The notes under the pieces: generated by a model
The model's database searches: none
Told to the model about the DNA's origin: nothing
What the model saw: the letters and a program-made list of their open reading frames with translations, nothing else
Shown: in pieces, positions 1-7,927 of the stretch
Numbering within the stretch: position 1 is the first letter of the stretch
How the letters are laid out: each line of letters starts with the position of its first letter
Made by a program: the position numbers and the translations under genes
Assembly: GCA_041481445.1 (NCBI GenBank)
Contig: JBGPBV010000132.1
Location: 1 to 19,554 of the forward strand
Direction: 5' to 3'
Source of the DNA: AA29 sp041481445
GTDB lineage: Bacteria; Acidobacteriota; Vicinamibacteria; Fen-336
DNA: 19,554 nucleotides

Positions 1-80
1 GCCTGGGCCGTCCCGTCGCGCGCGGGTCCGAGCAGCATCACCAGGCCGAGTCCGACGATGACGGTCCTTCCCACGTGCAT
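1..80 (-). CDS. N-terminus of an exported protein (runs off the window)
   Basis: An ATG at 80-78 opens a frame that stays open to the window edge (26 codons). It begins MHVGRTVIVGLGLVMLLGPA, a short basic start followed by a hydrophobic stretch, which looks like a Sec signal peptide; residues GTAQA may hold the cleavage site. A purine-rich ribosome binding site (GAGGGAG) sits about five bases before the ATG and only 15 bases after the stop of the DHH gene. The gene is therefore probably the last visible member of the same minus-strand operon. The mature part lies outside the window, so no function can be given. Confidence 0.6.
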   Translation of the reverse strand, partial: MHVGRTVIVGLGLVMLLGPARDGTAQ

Positions 81-95
81 GTCCACTCCCTCTCC

Positions 96-1379
96 CTAGA
101 GCAGCCCCTGGATCTCCTCGGGCCGCGCGAACTTGATGTCTTCCAGCGCGGCCACCAGGGCGCGCGCGCAGGCGCGGCAGTGCTCGAGGATGGGGTCCCC
201 CTCCGGCGAGGTCCCCAGGCCGCCCAGTCCCCACAGGCGCTGCTGGGACTGGCTGTGGGGAACGAACGCGCCCCCCTCCACGCGGTGCGGCGGGCGCCGG
301 TCGTACTTGAACCCGGAAGCTCCCGGGAAAGCGTACTCGAGCAGGTGGTCGATGATGCGCACGATGCGCTCGCGCTCCTCGCCCAGGAGCCTGCTGTCCG
401 CGCGCACCGAGACCTCGGTGCCGCGCTCGCTGACCGCCACCGCGATCCCGATCGAGGTCCCCTCCACGCGCAGGAGCTCGTTCGCGATCTCCGCGATCAC
501 GTCCCGGTGGTCGTCGCGCACGTACCCGACGGGAGCGATGCGCACGCCCCCCGTGGTCTGGACGTTCTGGAAGGCGGCCGTGCGGTACTCGAACCATTCC
601 GGAGGCACGCGGTAGTCGCGCAGGTCGTCGAGCAGCTCCTCCGTCTCCGCGTCCCGCGTGAGCTCCTCGAACATGCGGAAGTCGAGGGGCGTGCTGCCGT
701 GGAGGAGGGCGCTGGTGTCGGTGTAGATGCCCAGCGCGGCCGCCGCCCGTCCCTTCGGCCCCAGCTCCCCGAGCTGGCCGAAGGCAGCCGCCACCACCGC
801 CATGAACGAGGAGGTCGAGCCGACGGGGAGGCCCACGAACGGGAGCTTCACGCCGCGCACGCCCTGGGCGCGGCAGTTGGCCTCCACCTCTTCCGGGTCC
901 GCGTGATGGTCGGCCACGAAGAAGTACTGCCGCACGGGCTCGACGGGCGCCGTGTTGGACATCCCGAGCGGCGGCGAGGTGTCCACCATGCAGTGCAGGC
1001 CGCGGGGCAGACGATCGCGGTTGGGGTGGCGCAGGACGATCCCGCACTTCTCGACCAGGCTCCGGTTCTGCGGATGGCCGAGGTTGCCGGTCAGGATCCG
1101 CACCTCCGTGGCCCCCAGGTGCCGCAGGATGCGCTCGAGGACGACCGCGCTCCCCAGCGCGTCCGGATCGCCCGTCCACTGGGTGAAGATGTTGGCCCCG
1201 CGGCCGCGGATCGTGGTGGCCCAGCGGCGCAGGCCGCGGTGGGCGCTCCAGGCCTGCTCGAGCAGGGGCAGGTTCGCGCGCGCGAAGCGCTGGCCGAGGA
1301 TGGGCCCGAAGCGCGCCACCACCGCCCCCGCCGCCGGTCGCTTGGGCGATCCCACCAGCACGGACGCGGGCCGGTTCAC
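96..1379 (-). CDS. DHH-family phosphoesterase (NrnA/RecJ-like superfamily)
   Basis: The 427-residue protein carries the metal-binding motifs of the DHH phosphoesterase superfamily: GDPDALGS at about residues 70-77, D133 in MVDTSP, the name-giving D157-H158-H159 in VADHHADP, and D221 in YTDTSALL. A C-terminal DHHA1-like part holds a GGAF..HSQ segment. Family members use two Mn/Mg ions to hydrolyse phosphodiester or phosphomonoester bonds in nanoRNAs, pAp, linear dinucleotides or similar small substrates; the substrate here cannot be read. The GTG start at 1379 overlaps the TGA of the acyl-CoA dehydrogenase gene (GTGA), so it is probably translated by coupling. An upstream extension of the frame runs inside the neighbour and was not used. 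No signal peptide is seen, so it should be cytosolic. Its presence at the end of a beta-oxidation operon is unexpected. Confidence 0.88.
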   Translation of the reverse strand: MNRPASVLVGSPKRPAAGAVVARFGPILGQRFARANLPLLEQAWSAHRGLRRWATTIRGRGANIFTQWTGDPDALGSAVVLERILRHLGATEVRILTGNLGHPQNRSLVEKCGIVLRHPNRDRLPRGLHCMVDTSPPLGMSNTAPVEPVRQYFFVADHHADPEEVEANCRAQGVRGVKLPFVGLPVGSTSSFMAVVAAAFGQLGELGPKGRAAAALGIYTDTSALLHGSTPLDFRMFEELTRDAETEELLDDLRDYRVPPEWFEYRTAAFQNVQTTGGVRIAPVGYVRDDHRDVIAEIANELLRVEGTSIGIAVAVSERGTEVSVRADSRLLGEERERIVRIIDHLLEYAFPGASGFKYDRRPPHRVEGGAFVPHSQSQQRLWGLGGLGTSPEGDPILEHCRACARALVAALEDIKFARPEEIQGLL

Positions 1380-3121
1380 GCCGGGGTTCCCTCGAGCGTC
1401 CCGAAGTCCCCCCCGCGCACGACCTCGCCGTGCATGCGGACCAGGGGGAGCGCCCGCCCGACGAAGCGCTCGGCCAGCCGGCGGTGGCGCGCGGAGAGGG
1501 AAGCGTGCGCGGCCAGCGCCTCCGCCGCCCGCGTGCTCGCGAGCATGGCGGTCAGGCGCTCCGCGTGCAGGCGGGCGAGGGCGAGGTCCTCCTCCGCCGG
1601 CGCCTTCGCGCGCCCGAGGGCTCCGGCGACGACGGCTCCCAGCCCCAGGCTGCGGCCCAGCACGTGACGCAGCGCGCGGTTGTACTCGGAGGCGAGGTCG
1701 CGCACCCCGTCGCCGAGAACGTCCGGGCCGGCCTCGACGGAGACGGCGCCCGTGAAGACACGCCACGGCCGCTCCATCGCCCAGCGCGCCTGGTCCTTGA
1801 GCGACATCAGGGCCTGGATCTGGCTGGTGCCCTCGTAGATGGGGAGGATGAGCGCGTCACGGTAGTGCCGCTCGACGTCGTAGTCCTGGACGACGCCGTA
1901 GCCGCCGTGCACCTGCACCGCGGTACGCGTGACCCACAGGACCCGCTCCGACCCGTACCACTTGACCAGCGGCGTGCGGTCGCGCAGGGCGCGCTTGAGG
2001 GCGGCCACCTCCGCGCTCGCCGCCGCGCCCGGCCGCCGCTCCAGGCCGACGATGCGGTCCTGGAGCTCCACCGAGCGATAGACGAGGGCACGGAGGGCGG
2101 CCACTTCCATCTCCATGTCGGCCAGCATGTCCGCCACCATCTCGTGGCGGGCGATGGGCCGCCCCATCTGCACGCGCTTCTCCGCGTAGGCGTGCGCGGC
2201 GCCAGAGGCCGCCTCCGCGATGCCGAGGCCCTGGATCGCCACCGCCATCCGCGCCTCGTTCATGAAGGTCAGGATCTCCGCGAAGCCGGCTCCCCGCGCC
2301 CCCAGCAGCTCCGCGCCGCTCCCCTCGAAGCTCAGCTCGCAGGTGGCGGAGCCGCGGATCACCATCTTCTTCTCGGGCCGGGCCACGCGGAAGTTCTCGC
2401 GGCCGTCCTCCTCGCGCGGGCACACGAAGAGCGACAGCCCCTCCGTCCCCTTCGAGCCCGGCTCCGTGCGCGCCAGCACCACGCACACGTCGCCGCACCC
2501 GTTGGTGATGAACTGCTTGCGTCCGGTGATCCGCCAGTGCCCACCCTCGGGCACGGCGGTGGTCGAGAGGTTGCCGACGTCGGAGCCGGCGTCGGGCTCG
2601 GTCATGGCCACCGCGCCCGAGATCTCGCCCGCGGCCAGGCGCGGCACCCAGGCCTGGGCCTGCTCCCGGGTCCCGAAGCGCGCGATCTGCGCGGCCGGCC
2701 CCTGGTGGAAGACGTGCAGGAGGAACGTGTTCGTGCAGGCGCGCGAGAGGATCTCGCCCAGGAAGGCGCCGGCGGTGATCGGGAAGTTGGACCCCCCCAG
2801 GTCGCGCGGGAGGCTGAGTCCCATGACCCCCAGGCGCTTGAGGCCGTCGATGTTGCGCAGGAGGGCCGGAGGGTGGATCACGCGCCCGTCCACGAAGCCC
2901 ACGCCCTGCTCGTCGATCTCGCGCGCGTGGGGCGCGATCTCTCGCGCGGCGTACTCCCCCGCTTCCTTCAGCACGTCCCGGTACAGCTCTCGCGCCTCGG
3001 AAAGGGCGCGCGGGCCGTCCTCGAACCGGAAGCCCTCTTCCCACAGCGGCACGAAGCGCTCCCAGCCCACTCCCTTCTGGAAGTGGAACTGGAGGTCGTC
3101 GTTGTCGGTGAAGAAGTTCAT
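1376..3121 (-). CDS. Acyl-CoA dehydrogenase with C-terminal extension
   Basis: FAD-dependent acyl-CoA dehydrogenase of 581 residues, catalysing the first, trans-2-enoyl-forming step of beta-oxidation. Visible family motifs are AMTEPDAGSDVGN (172-184), WRITGRKQFITNG (196-208), a glycine-rich flavin-binding VQVHGGYGVVQDYDVERHYRD (from 402), and PIYEGTSQIQ with the presumed catalytic base E430, matching the MCAD-type Glu. About 140 residues follow the core, so the protein is longer than the roughly 380-residue MCAD type. The N-terminus (MNFFTDNDDLQFHF) also precedes the usual core and resembles that of larger bacterial members. The ATG at 3121 has GGTGAGAG just upstream. The gene starts 28 bases after the fadJ-type gene ends. 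Chain-length or branched-chain preference cannot be told. Confidence 0.93.
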   Translation of the reverse strand: MNFFTDNDDLQFHFQKGVGWERFVPLWEEGFRFEDGPRALSEARELYRDVLKEAGEYAAREIAPHAREIDEQGVGFVDGRVIHPPALLRNIDGLKRLGVMGLSLPRDLGGSNFPITAGAFLGEILSRACTNTFLLHVFHQGPAAQIARFGTREQAQAWVPRLAAGEISGAVAMTEPDAGSDVGNLSTTAVPEGGHWRITGRKQFITNGCGDVCVVLARTEPGSKGTEGLSLFVCPREEDGRENFRVARPEKKMVIRGSATCELSFEGSGAELLGARGAGFAEILTFMNEARMAVAIQGLGIAEAASGAAHAYAEKRVQMGRPIARHEMVADMLADMEMEVAALRALVYRSVELQDRIVGLERRPGAAASAEVAALKRALRDRTPLVKWYGSERVLWVTRTAVQVHGGYGVVQDYDVERHYRDALILPIYEGTSQIQALMSLKDQARWAMERPWRVFTGAVSVEAGPDVLGDGVRDLASEYNRALRHVLGRSLGLGAVVAGALGRAKAPAEEDLALARLHAERLTAMLASTRAAEALAAHASLSARHRRLAERFVGRALPLVRMHGEVVRGGDFGTLEGTPA

Positions 3122-3149
3122 CTCTCACCGGGCCGCCCCGCCGGGCGGG

Positions 3150-5288
3150 TCAGTAGAACGTGCGACCCTCGCGCGCTCGCTCGACGAGCAGGGGCGCGGG
3201 AGCGAAGCGGTCGCCGTGGCGCGCCCGCAGCCGCTCCAGCACCTCCACCGCGAAGCGGGCGCCCAGGTGGTCGAGGTAACGGAAGGGCCCGCCCAGGAAG
3301 GGCGGGAAGCCCAGGCCGAAGATGGCTCCCACGTCGCCGTCGCGCGGCGAGCGCAGGATCCCCTCCTGCAGGCTCAGCGCCGCCTCGTTGAGGAACGAGA
3401 ACACCAGCCGCTCCTGGATCTCGCGCGGGTCCACCGGCTTGCGCGCGCTCATTCCCGGCAGCGCGTACACGCTCGGGTCCACGCCCTTCTTCTTCCCGCT
3501 CGCGTCGTAGAGGTAGAAGCCGCGCTTGTTCTTGCGGCCCAGCCGGCCCTCCTCGATCACGCGCGCCATGGACGCCGGGGGGGTCATGCGCTCGCCGAAG
3601 GCGTGATGGAGGACCTTCGCCACCTTCGCCCCCACGTCGATCCCGACCTCGTCGAGCAGGGTGATGGGCCCCACCGGGAAGCCGAACTCCACCATCGCCC
3701 GGTCGACGTCCTCGATGGGCGCGCCCTCCTCCACCAGCCGCGCCGCCTCGTTCATGTAGGGGGCGAGAGCCCGCGAGGTGTAGAAGCCGGGACCGTCCCG
3801 GACCACGATCACGTGCTTGCCCATGCGGCGGCCGAACTGGACGGCGGTGGCGGTGGCCCAGGCGTCGGTCTGGGGCGTGACCACGACCTCGAGCAGCGGC
3901 ATCTTATGGACGGGCGAGAAGAAGTGCATGCCGAGCACGCGCGAGGGCCGCCAGGAGTCGCGGGCGATGTCGCCGATGGGCAGCGAGGAGGTGTTGCTGG
4001 CGAACACGCAGTCCTGGCCCGTGGCCGCCTCCGCCTCGGCCAGGACCTTGCGCTTGAGCTCCAGGTCCTCGAAGACGGCCTCGATCACGAGGTCGGCCCG
4101 GCGGAAGCCGCTGTAGCCCAGGCTGGCGGAGACGCGGCTCATCCGCGCCGCGAACTCGTAGCGGTCGAGGCGGCGCCGCTTCAGGCGCTCGTCGAACACC
4201 TCGCGTACGTAGCGGAGCCCGCGTCCGAGCGCGTCCACCGTGGTGTCCTTGAGGCGGACGAGCACGCCCGCCTCCGCGCCCCCGGCGGCGATGCCCGCGC
4301 CCATCAGGCCGGCCCCGACCACGGCCAGCTTGTGGACCTCGCGGGCGGCCGTGCCCTCCGGGTAGCCCGCGTCCTTCTTGATCTCCTGGATGGCGAAGAA
4401 GATCGAGACCAGCGCCCGCGAGACGTCGGTCACGGAAAGCTCGCCGAAGCGCTTCGCCTCCAGCTTGAGGCCCTCTTCGAGGGACATCGCGGTGCCCTTC
4501 TCGACCACGTCGATGGCGGCGGGAGGCGCCGGATAGTGGCCGCCCGTCTTCCCGCGCACGGCCGCGCGCGCCTTCCGGAAGATGATCGGGCGGAGCAGGC
4601 GCTCGCCCAGGGTGATGCCGCGCCGGCGCGGCACCAGCGAGCCCTCGGCCAGCCTCAGCGCCGCCCGGCGCGCCACCTCGACCAGGATCGCCTTTGGCAC
4701 CACCTCGTCCACCACCCCGGCCCGCAAGGCGCGCGAGGCTTTCAGCGCGCGGCCGGTCAGGATGAGGTCGAGCGCGGTGCGCAGACCGACCAGCCGGGGC
4801 AGGCGCTGGGTTCCGCCCATGCCGGGGATGATCCCCAGGTTCACCTCGGGCAGGCCCAGCGAGGTCTTCGGGTGGTCGGAGGCGACGCGATAGCGGCAGG
4901 CCAGCGCGGTCTCCAGGCCTCCGCCCATGCAGGAGCCGTGGATGGCCGCCACCAGCGGCACCTTCAGCGCCTCCAGGCGGTCGAGGATGGCCTGCCCCTG
5001 CCGCGACAGCGTCTCGCCCTCGAGCGAGCTGCGGATGGTGGTGAAGTCCTTGATGTCCGCGCCCGCGATGAAGTTGTCGGCCTTCGCGCTGCGCAGGACC
5101 ACGCCCCGCACGTCCATCCGGCGTTCGATCTCGCCGAGCAGGTCGTGCAGCTCCAGCATCATGCCCTTGCCCAGCGTGTTGACGCGCTCGCCGGGCACGT
5201 CGAGGGTGAGGACGAGGATCCCCTCCGGAGTCATCTCCTGCGAGAACGCGCGGGCGGCGTGGGCGAGGGGCGGGCTGGCCACGGTCAT
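3150..5288 (-). CDS. fadJ: FadJ/FadB-type enoyl-CoA hydratase / 3-hydroxyacyl-CoA dehydrogenase
   Basis: A 712-residue bifunctional beta-oxidation alpha subunit. The N-terminal crotonase domain (about 20-215) has the oxyanion-hole segment GADIKDF (76-82), the GSCMGGGLE motif with E126, and LPEVNLGIIPGMGG with E148, the two hydratase glutamates. The dehydrogenase part begins with the NAD-binding VVGAGLMGAG (323-332). It has SNTSSLPI (431-438) and MHFFSPVHKMPLLEVV, where H455 and E467 are 12 residues apart as in the FadB His-Glu dyad. Two C-terminal helical 3HCDH domains follow (PGFYTSRALAPYMNEA region, RKNKRGFYLYD). It hydrates 2-enoyl-CoA and oxidises the 3-hydroxyacyl-CoA, and would pair with the FadI-type thiolase upstream. 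The ATG at 5288 overlaps the preceding TGA (ATGA). FadJ is preferred over FadB because the partner is FadI-like; the symbol is by family only. Confidence 0.94.
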   Translation of the reverse strand: MTVASPPLAHAARAFSQEMTPEGILVLTLDVPGERVNTLGKGMMLELHDLLGEIERRMDVRGVVLRSAKADNFIAGADIKDFTTIRSSLEGETLSRQGQAILDRLEALKVPLVAAIHGSCMGGGLETALACRYRVASDHPKTSLGLPEVNLGIIPGMGGTQRLPRLVGLRTALDLILTGRALKASRALRAGVVDEVVPKAILVEVARRAALRLAEGSLVPRRRGITLGERLLRPIIFRKARAAVRGKTGGHYPAPPAAIDVVEKGTAMSLEEGLKLEAKRFGELSVTDVSRALVSIFFAIQEIKKDAGYPEGTAAREVHKLAVVGAGLMGAGIAAGGAEAGVLVRLKDTTVDALGRGLRYVREVFDERLKRRRLDRYEFAARMSRVSASLGYSGFRRADLVIEAVFEDLELKRKVLAEAEAATGQDCVFASNTSSLPIGDIARDSWRPSRVLGMHFFSPVHKMPLLEVVVTPQTDAWATATAVQFGRRMGKHVIVVRDGPGFYTSRALAPYMNEAARLVEEGAPIEDVDRAMVEFGFPVGPITLLDEVGIDVGAKVAKVLHHAFGERMTPPASMARVIEEGRLGRKNKRGFYLYDASGKKKGVDPSVYALPGMSARKPVDPREIQERLVFSFLNEAALSLQEGILRSPRDGDVGAIFGLGFPPFLGGPFRYLDHLGARFAVEVLERLRARHGDRFAPAPLLVERAREGRTFY

Positions 5289-6451
5289 CCGAGCACTCCG
5301 GCCGCGCTCATCCGCTCCACCTCGGCGGGGGTGTAGCCCGCCTCCGCCAGCACCGCCCGCGTGTCCGCGCCGCGGAGCGGCGCCGCGGGCGGCGTCTCGC
5401 GCGGGGCGCCGCCGAGCCTCACGGCCGGCGCGACGGTCTTGACCGCGGCACCGCCGGCCGGCTGGTCCCAGAGCCCGGCCCCCGCCACCGGATGCGAGGC
5501 CACCTCGTCCATCGCCAGCACCGGCTCCACGCACACGTCGTGCTCGGCCAGGGCCTGCACCCACTCGTCGCGGCTGCGGGAGGCGAAGAGCGCGGACAGC
5601 GCCGCGCGCGCGTGGATGCGCGCCTCCCCGGCCGCCCACTGGTCGGCGGCCAGCTCCGGCCGCCCCAGGGCCGCGCAGAGGCGCTCCCAGAACTTCGGCT
5701 CCAGCGCCCCCACCGCCAGCCAGCGGCCGTCGCGGCAGCGGTACACGCCGTAGCAGGGATAGATGCCGGTCAGCTCGCCCGCCCCTTCCGGGTCTCCATC
5801 GCCGGCCCAGGCGCGGGTGAGGGGCACGGACATGAGCGCGAGTGACGCGCGCAGCAGGGAGACGTCCACGTGCTGGCCGCGTCCGCTCTTCTCGCGCGCC
5901 TGGAGCGCGGCCAGGATGCCGACCGCGGCCAGCAGGCCGGCGGTCATGTCGATCACCTGCGTCTTGGGAAGGATCGGCCGGCCCTCGACGTCGACGTTCG
6001 CGCCGAGGAACCCGCCGAGGGCTCCGTAGCCCACGTCGTGACCGGCCCGGCCGGCGTAGGCTCCCTCCTGCCCGTAGCCGGTGAGCGAGCAATAGACGAG
6101 GCGCGGGTGCGCCTCCATCAGCGCTGGCGCGCCCAGGCCGCGGCGGGCGAGCACGCCCGGGCGGAAGCTCTCGACCAGGACGTCCGCGCGCGCGGCCAGC
6201 CGCCGCACCACCGAGGGCCCCTCCGCCGCCCGCAGGTCGACGACCACCGACCGCTTGCCCCGGTTGAGGGCGGCGTGGGCGGCGGAATCGTCGCCGGCGG
6301 CGGGCGGGAAGAAGCGGATGGGATCGCCTTCGGGAGGCTCGATCTTGATCACCTCCGCGCCGAGGTCGGAAAGGGTCAGGGTCGCGTAGGGTCCGGGGAT
6401 GTAGCGGGTGAGGTCGAGGACGCGGACGCCGGCCAGGGGCGGAGTGCTCAC
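5285..6451 (-). CDS. CaiB/BaiF-superfamily protein, probably alpha-methylacyl-CoA racemase-like
   Basis: A 388-residue family III CoA-transferase fold protein. The N-terminal signature is GVRVLDLTRYIPGPYATL and LGAEVIKIEPPEGDP (31-44), followed by RGKRSVVVDL and DVLVESFRPGVL. The segment GYGQEGAYAGRAGHDVGYGALGG has the GHD..Y.ALSG-like form typical of alpha-methylacyl-CoA racemases, giving H138. A downstream D168 (VIDMTAGLLAA) lies 30 residues later, the same separation as the catalytic His126/Asp156 pair of the mycobacterial racemase. True CoA-transferases of the family rely on the Asp alone. The GTG start at 6451 overlaps the thiolase stop (GTGA). In a beta-oxidation operon a racemase would turn (2R)-methylacyl-CoA into the (2S) form that dehydrogenases accept. 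A CoA-transferase activating a carboxylate is the alternative. Confidence 0.85.
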   Translation of the reverse strand: MSTPPLAGVRVLDLTRYIPGPYATLTLSDLGAEVIKIEPPEGDPIRFFPPAAGDDSAAHAALNRGKRSVVVDLRAAEGPSVVRRLAARADVLVESFRPGVLARRGLGAPALMEAHPRLVYCSLTGYGQEGAYAGRAGHDVGYGALGGFLGANVDVEGRPILPKTQVIDMTAGLLAAVGILAALQAREKSGRGQHVDVSLLRASLALMSVPLTRAWAGDGDPEGAGELTGIYPCYGVYRCRDGRWLAVGALEPKFWERLCAALGRPELAADQWAAGEARIHARAALSALFASRSRDEWVQALAEHDVCVEPVLAMDEVASHPVAGAGLWDQPAGGAAVKTVAPAVRLGGAPRETPPAAPLRGADTRAVLAEAGYTPAEVERMSAAGVLG

Positions 6452-7746
6452 CGCTCGAGCACCATCGCGAAGCCGAGCCCCCCTTGCGCGCAGACGGAGA
6501 TGAGCCCCAGCTCCGCGTCGCGCCGCTTCATCTCGTGGGCGAGGGTGGTCGTGAGGCGGGCTCCCGTCGCGCCGAAGGGATGCCCGATGGCGATGGACCC
6601 CCCGCTCACGTTGAGGCGCGCGCGGTCGACGGTGCCCACGGGCTCGGTGGCGCCGAGCTTCTCGCGGGCCCAGGTCTCGGACTCCAGGGCCTGGATGTTG
6701 GAGGCGACCTGGGCCGCGAAGGCCTCGTGCATCTCGATGAGGTCGATGTCGGCCAGGGTCACGCCCGCGCGCTGGAGGGCCTTGGGCACGGCCAGGGCCG
6801 GGCCCATCAGGAGCTGCCCGCCGGGATCGACGGCCGCCACCGCCCACGATCGGATGAAGGCCAGCGGCTCGTAGCCTTCGGCCTCGGCGCGCGCCTCCGA
6901 CATCAAGAGGACGGCGGCGGCGCCGTCGGTGAGGGGCGAGGAGTTGCCGGCGGTGACCGTCCCGTACTTGCGGTCGAACACCGGCGGCAGCGCGGCCAGG
7001 GCCTCGAGCGACGTGTCACGGCGGATGAGGTTGTCCTGGGTGACGGCGGGCTCGTAGCGCGGGGGCACCAGCACCGTGCACACCTCGGCCGCGAACCGGC
7101 CCTCGTCGGTGGCGGCGGCGGCGTTGCGGTGGCTCAGGTAGGCGATCTGGTCCTGCTCCTCGCGCGTGATCCCGTTCTCCTTGGCCATCTTCTCCGCGGA
7201 CTGGCCCATGGTGAGGCCGGTGGAGGGCTCCGCGATCGCGGGCACCTCCGGCCGCAGGTCACGCGGGCGCACCTTGGCGAAGGCGCGCAGCCGGTCGCCC
7301 AGGCCGCGGGCCCGCGAGGCCTCCATGAGGATCTTCGTCATGCGGCGGCTGTGCAGGATGGGGACGTCGGACAGGCTCTCCGCGCCCCCCGCCACCCCGA
7401 CCTCCGCGTACCCCTGCAGGATGGCCCCCGCGACGTCCGCGATGGCCTGGTTCGCGGAGGCGCACGCGCGGTTGACGGTGTGGGCGGGGATGCCCGGCGG
7501 CATCGCCGTCCCCAGCACCACCTCGCGGGCGAGGTTGGGCGCGCGCACGGAGGGGATGACCTGGCCCATGACGACGGTGTCGATCCAGGCCGGTTCCGCC
7601 TCGCTCCTCTCGATCAGCTCGCGCACGCAGATGCGGGCCAGGTCCACCGCCGAGAGGTCGCGGTACACGGTGGAGGCCTTGGCGAACGGCGTGCGGCAGC
7701 CCGCGATGACGCCCACACGCGTGCCGTTCGCGCTCGCGCCGCTCAC
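6448..7746 (-). CDS. fadI: FadI-type 3-ketoacyl-CoA thiolase
   Basis: A 432-residue degradative thiolase that cleaves 3-ketoacyl-CoA with CoA to give acetyl-CoA and a shortened acyl-CoA. The nucleophile is C95 in VNRACASANQA. HEAFAAQ (340-346) is the form seen in FadI and trifunctional beta subunits rather than the NEAF of biosynthetic thiolases. GGSIAIGHPFGATGAR supplies H389, and CAQGGLGFA supplies the second cysteine C419. AGNSSPLTDGAAAVLLMS is the usual central motif. GTG at 7746 is the only usable start, since an in-frame stop lies four codons upstream; no strong Shine-Dalgarno is seen. It is the first gene of the minus-strand operon, and its promoter must lie in the 7747-7830 region shared with the divergent small transcript. 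The 4-bp overlap with the next gene implies coupled translation. Confidence 0.94.
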   Translation of the reverse strand: MSGASANGTRVGVIAGCRTPFAKASTVYRDLSAVDLARICVRELIERSEAEPAWIDTVVMGQVIPSVRAPNLAREVVLGTAMPPGIPAHTVNRACASANQAIADVAGAILQGYAEVGVAGGAESLSDVPILHSRRMTKILMEASRARGLGDRLRAFAKVRPRDLRPEVPAIAEPSTGLTMGQSAEKMAKENGITREEQDQIAYLSHRNAAAATDEGRFAAEVCTVLVPPRYEPAVTQDNLIRRDTSLEALAALPPVFDRKYGTVTAGNSSPLTDGAAAVLLMSEARAEAEGYEPLAFIRSWAVAAVDPGGQLLMGPALAVPKALQRAGVTLADIDLIEMHEAFAAQVASNIQALESETWAREKLGATEPVGTVDRARLNVSGGSIAIGHPFGATGARLTTTLAHEMKRRDAELGLISVCAQGGLGFAMVLER

Positions 7747-7773
7747 GCAGGTAGCTTAATGCCAAAAGCGCAC

Positions 7774-7789
7774 ACTGTCGCTTGACAGT
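7774..7789. promoter_or_regulatory. 16-bp dyad, candidate operator between divergent units
   Basis: ACTGTC-GCTT-GACAGT is a perfect 6-bp inverted repeat with a 4-base centre. It overlaps the TTGACA box at 7782-7787 and lies 28 bases upstream of the thiolase GTG. A repressor bound here could block the plus-strand promoter and, given the short distance, also the minus-strand beta-oxidation operon. TetR- or GntR-type regulators bind dyads of this general size, but no such regulator gene is in the window and the assignment is inference. Confidence 0.4.
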
Positions 7790-7811
7790 TCTCCGCCGAA
7801 CGGCCTACGCT
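7782..7811 (+). promoter_or_regulatory. Sigma-70-type promoter of the small cysteine-rich transcript
   Basis: A consensus -35 TTGACA (7782-7787) is followed after 18 bases by TACGCT (7806-7811), a reasonable -10 for a high-G+C genome. Transcription would start around 7817-7820. That is within four bases of the ATG at 7821, so the transcript would be leaderless or nearly so. Confidence 0.55.
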
Positions 7812-7820
7812 TGGCTGGTG

Positions 7821-7901
7821 ATGACGATCCACATCGTCCAGGCTCCTGGATGCGCATGTTGTTGTCGCGCAGGGGCCTGCGGTGTGGCCGGACCAGGCTA
7901 G
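7821..7901 (+). CDS. Cysteine-rich 26-codon mini-ORF (leader-peptide-like)
   Basis: ATG at 7821 to TAG at 7899-7901 encodes 26 residues beginning MTIHIVQAPG, then CACCCRAGACG, then VAGPG. Five cysteines occur within ten residues, including three consecutive TGT codons at 7857-7865. The start lies at or a few bases after the predicted transcription start and has no Shine-Dalgarno, so it would be a leaderless ORF. It is followed 26 bases later by a strong intrinsic terminator. That layout (leaderless poly-Cys ORF plus terminator) resembles cysteine-responsive attenuation leaders known from actinobacteria. No plus-strand gene follows, so control of a downstream gene cannot be shown; the peptide or its RNA may act by itself. 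A small metal-binding peptide is another reading. Translation is unproven. Confidence 0.4.
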   Translation: MTIHIVQAPGCACCCRAGACGVAGPG

Positions 7902-7923
7902 AGCCCAGAAGCAGCCCGGTCCG
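7889..7923 (+). ncRNA. Internal stem-loop of the small transcript
   Basis: In the plus-strand RNA, CGGACC (7889-7894) can pair with GGTCCG (7918-7923). After one mismatch, GGCT (7896-7899) can pair with AGCC (7913-7916), leaving a 13-base loop. The stem contains the last codons and stop of the mini-ORF, so a ribosome reaching the stop would open it. A further possible pairing is GGGCCT (7873-7878, just after the Cys codons) with AGGCCC (7931-7936) in the terminator stem; this would be a candidate anti-terminator. These pairings are read by eye only. Confidence 0.35.
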
Positions 7924-7927
7924 CCCC

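Noticed and set aside
2220..5336. 1038-codon plus-strand frame opposite the fadJ-type and dehydrogenase genes
   Set aside because: High-G+C DNA leaves long open antisense frames. Its translation is Arg/His/Ala-rich without motifs, while the minus-strand genes show complete catalytic sets.
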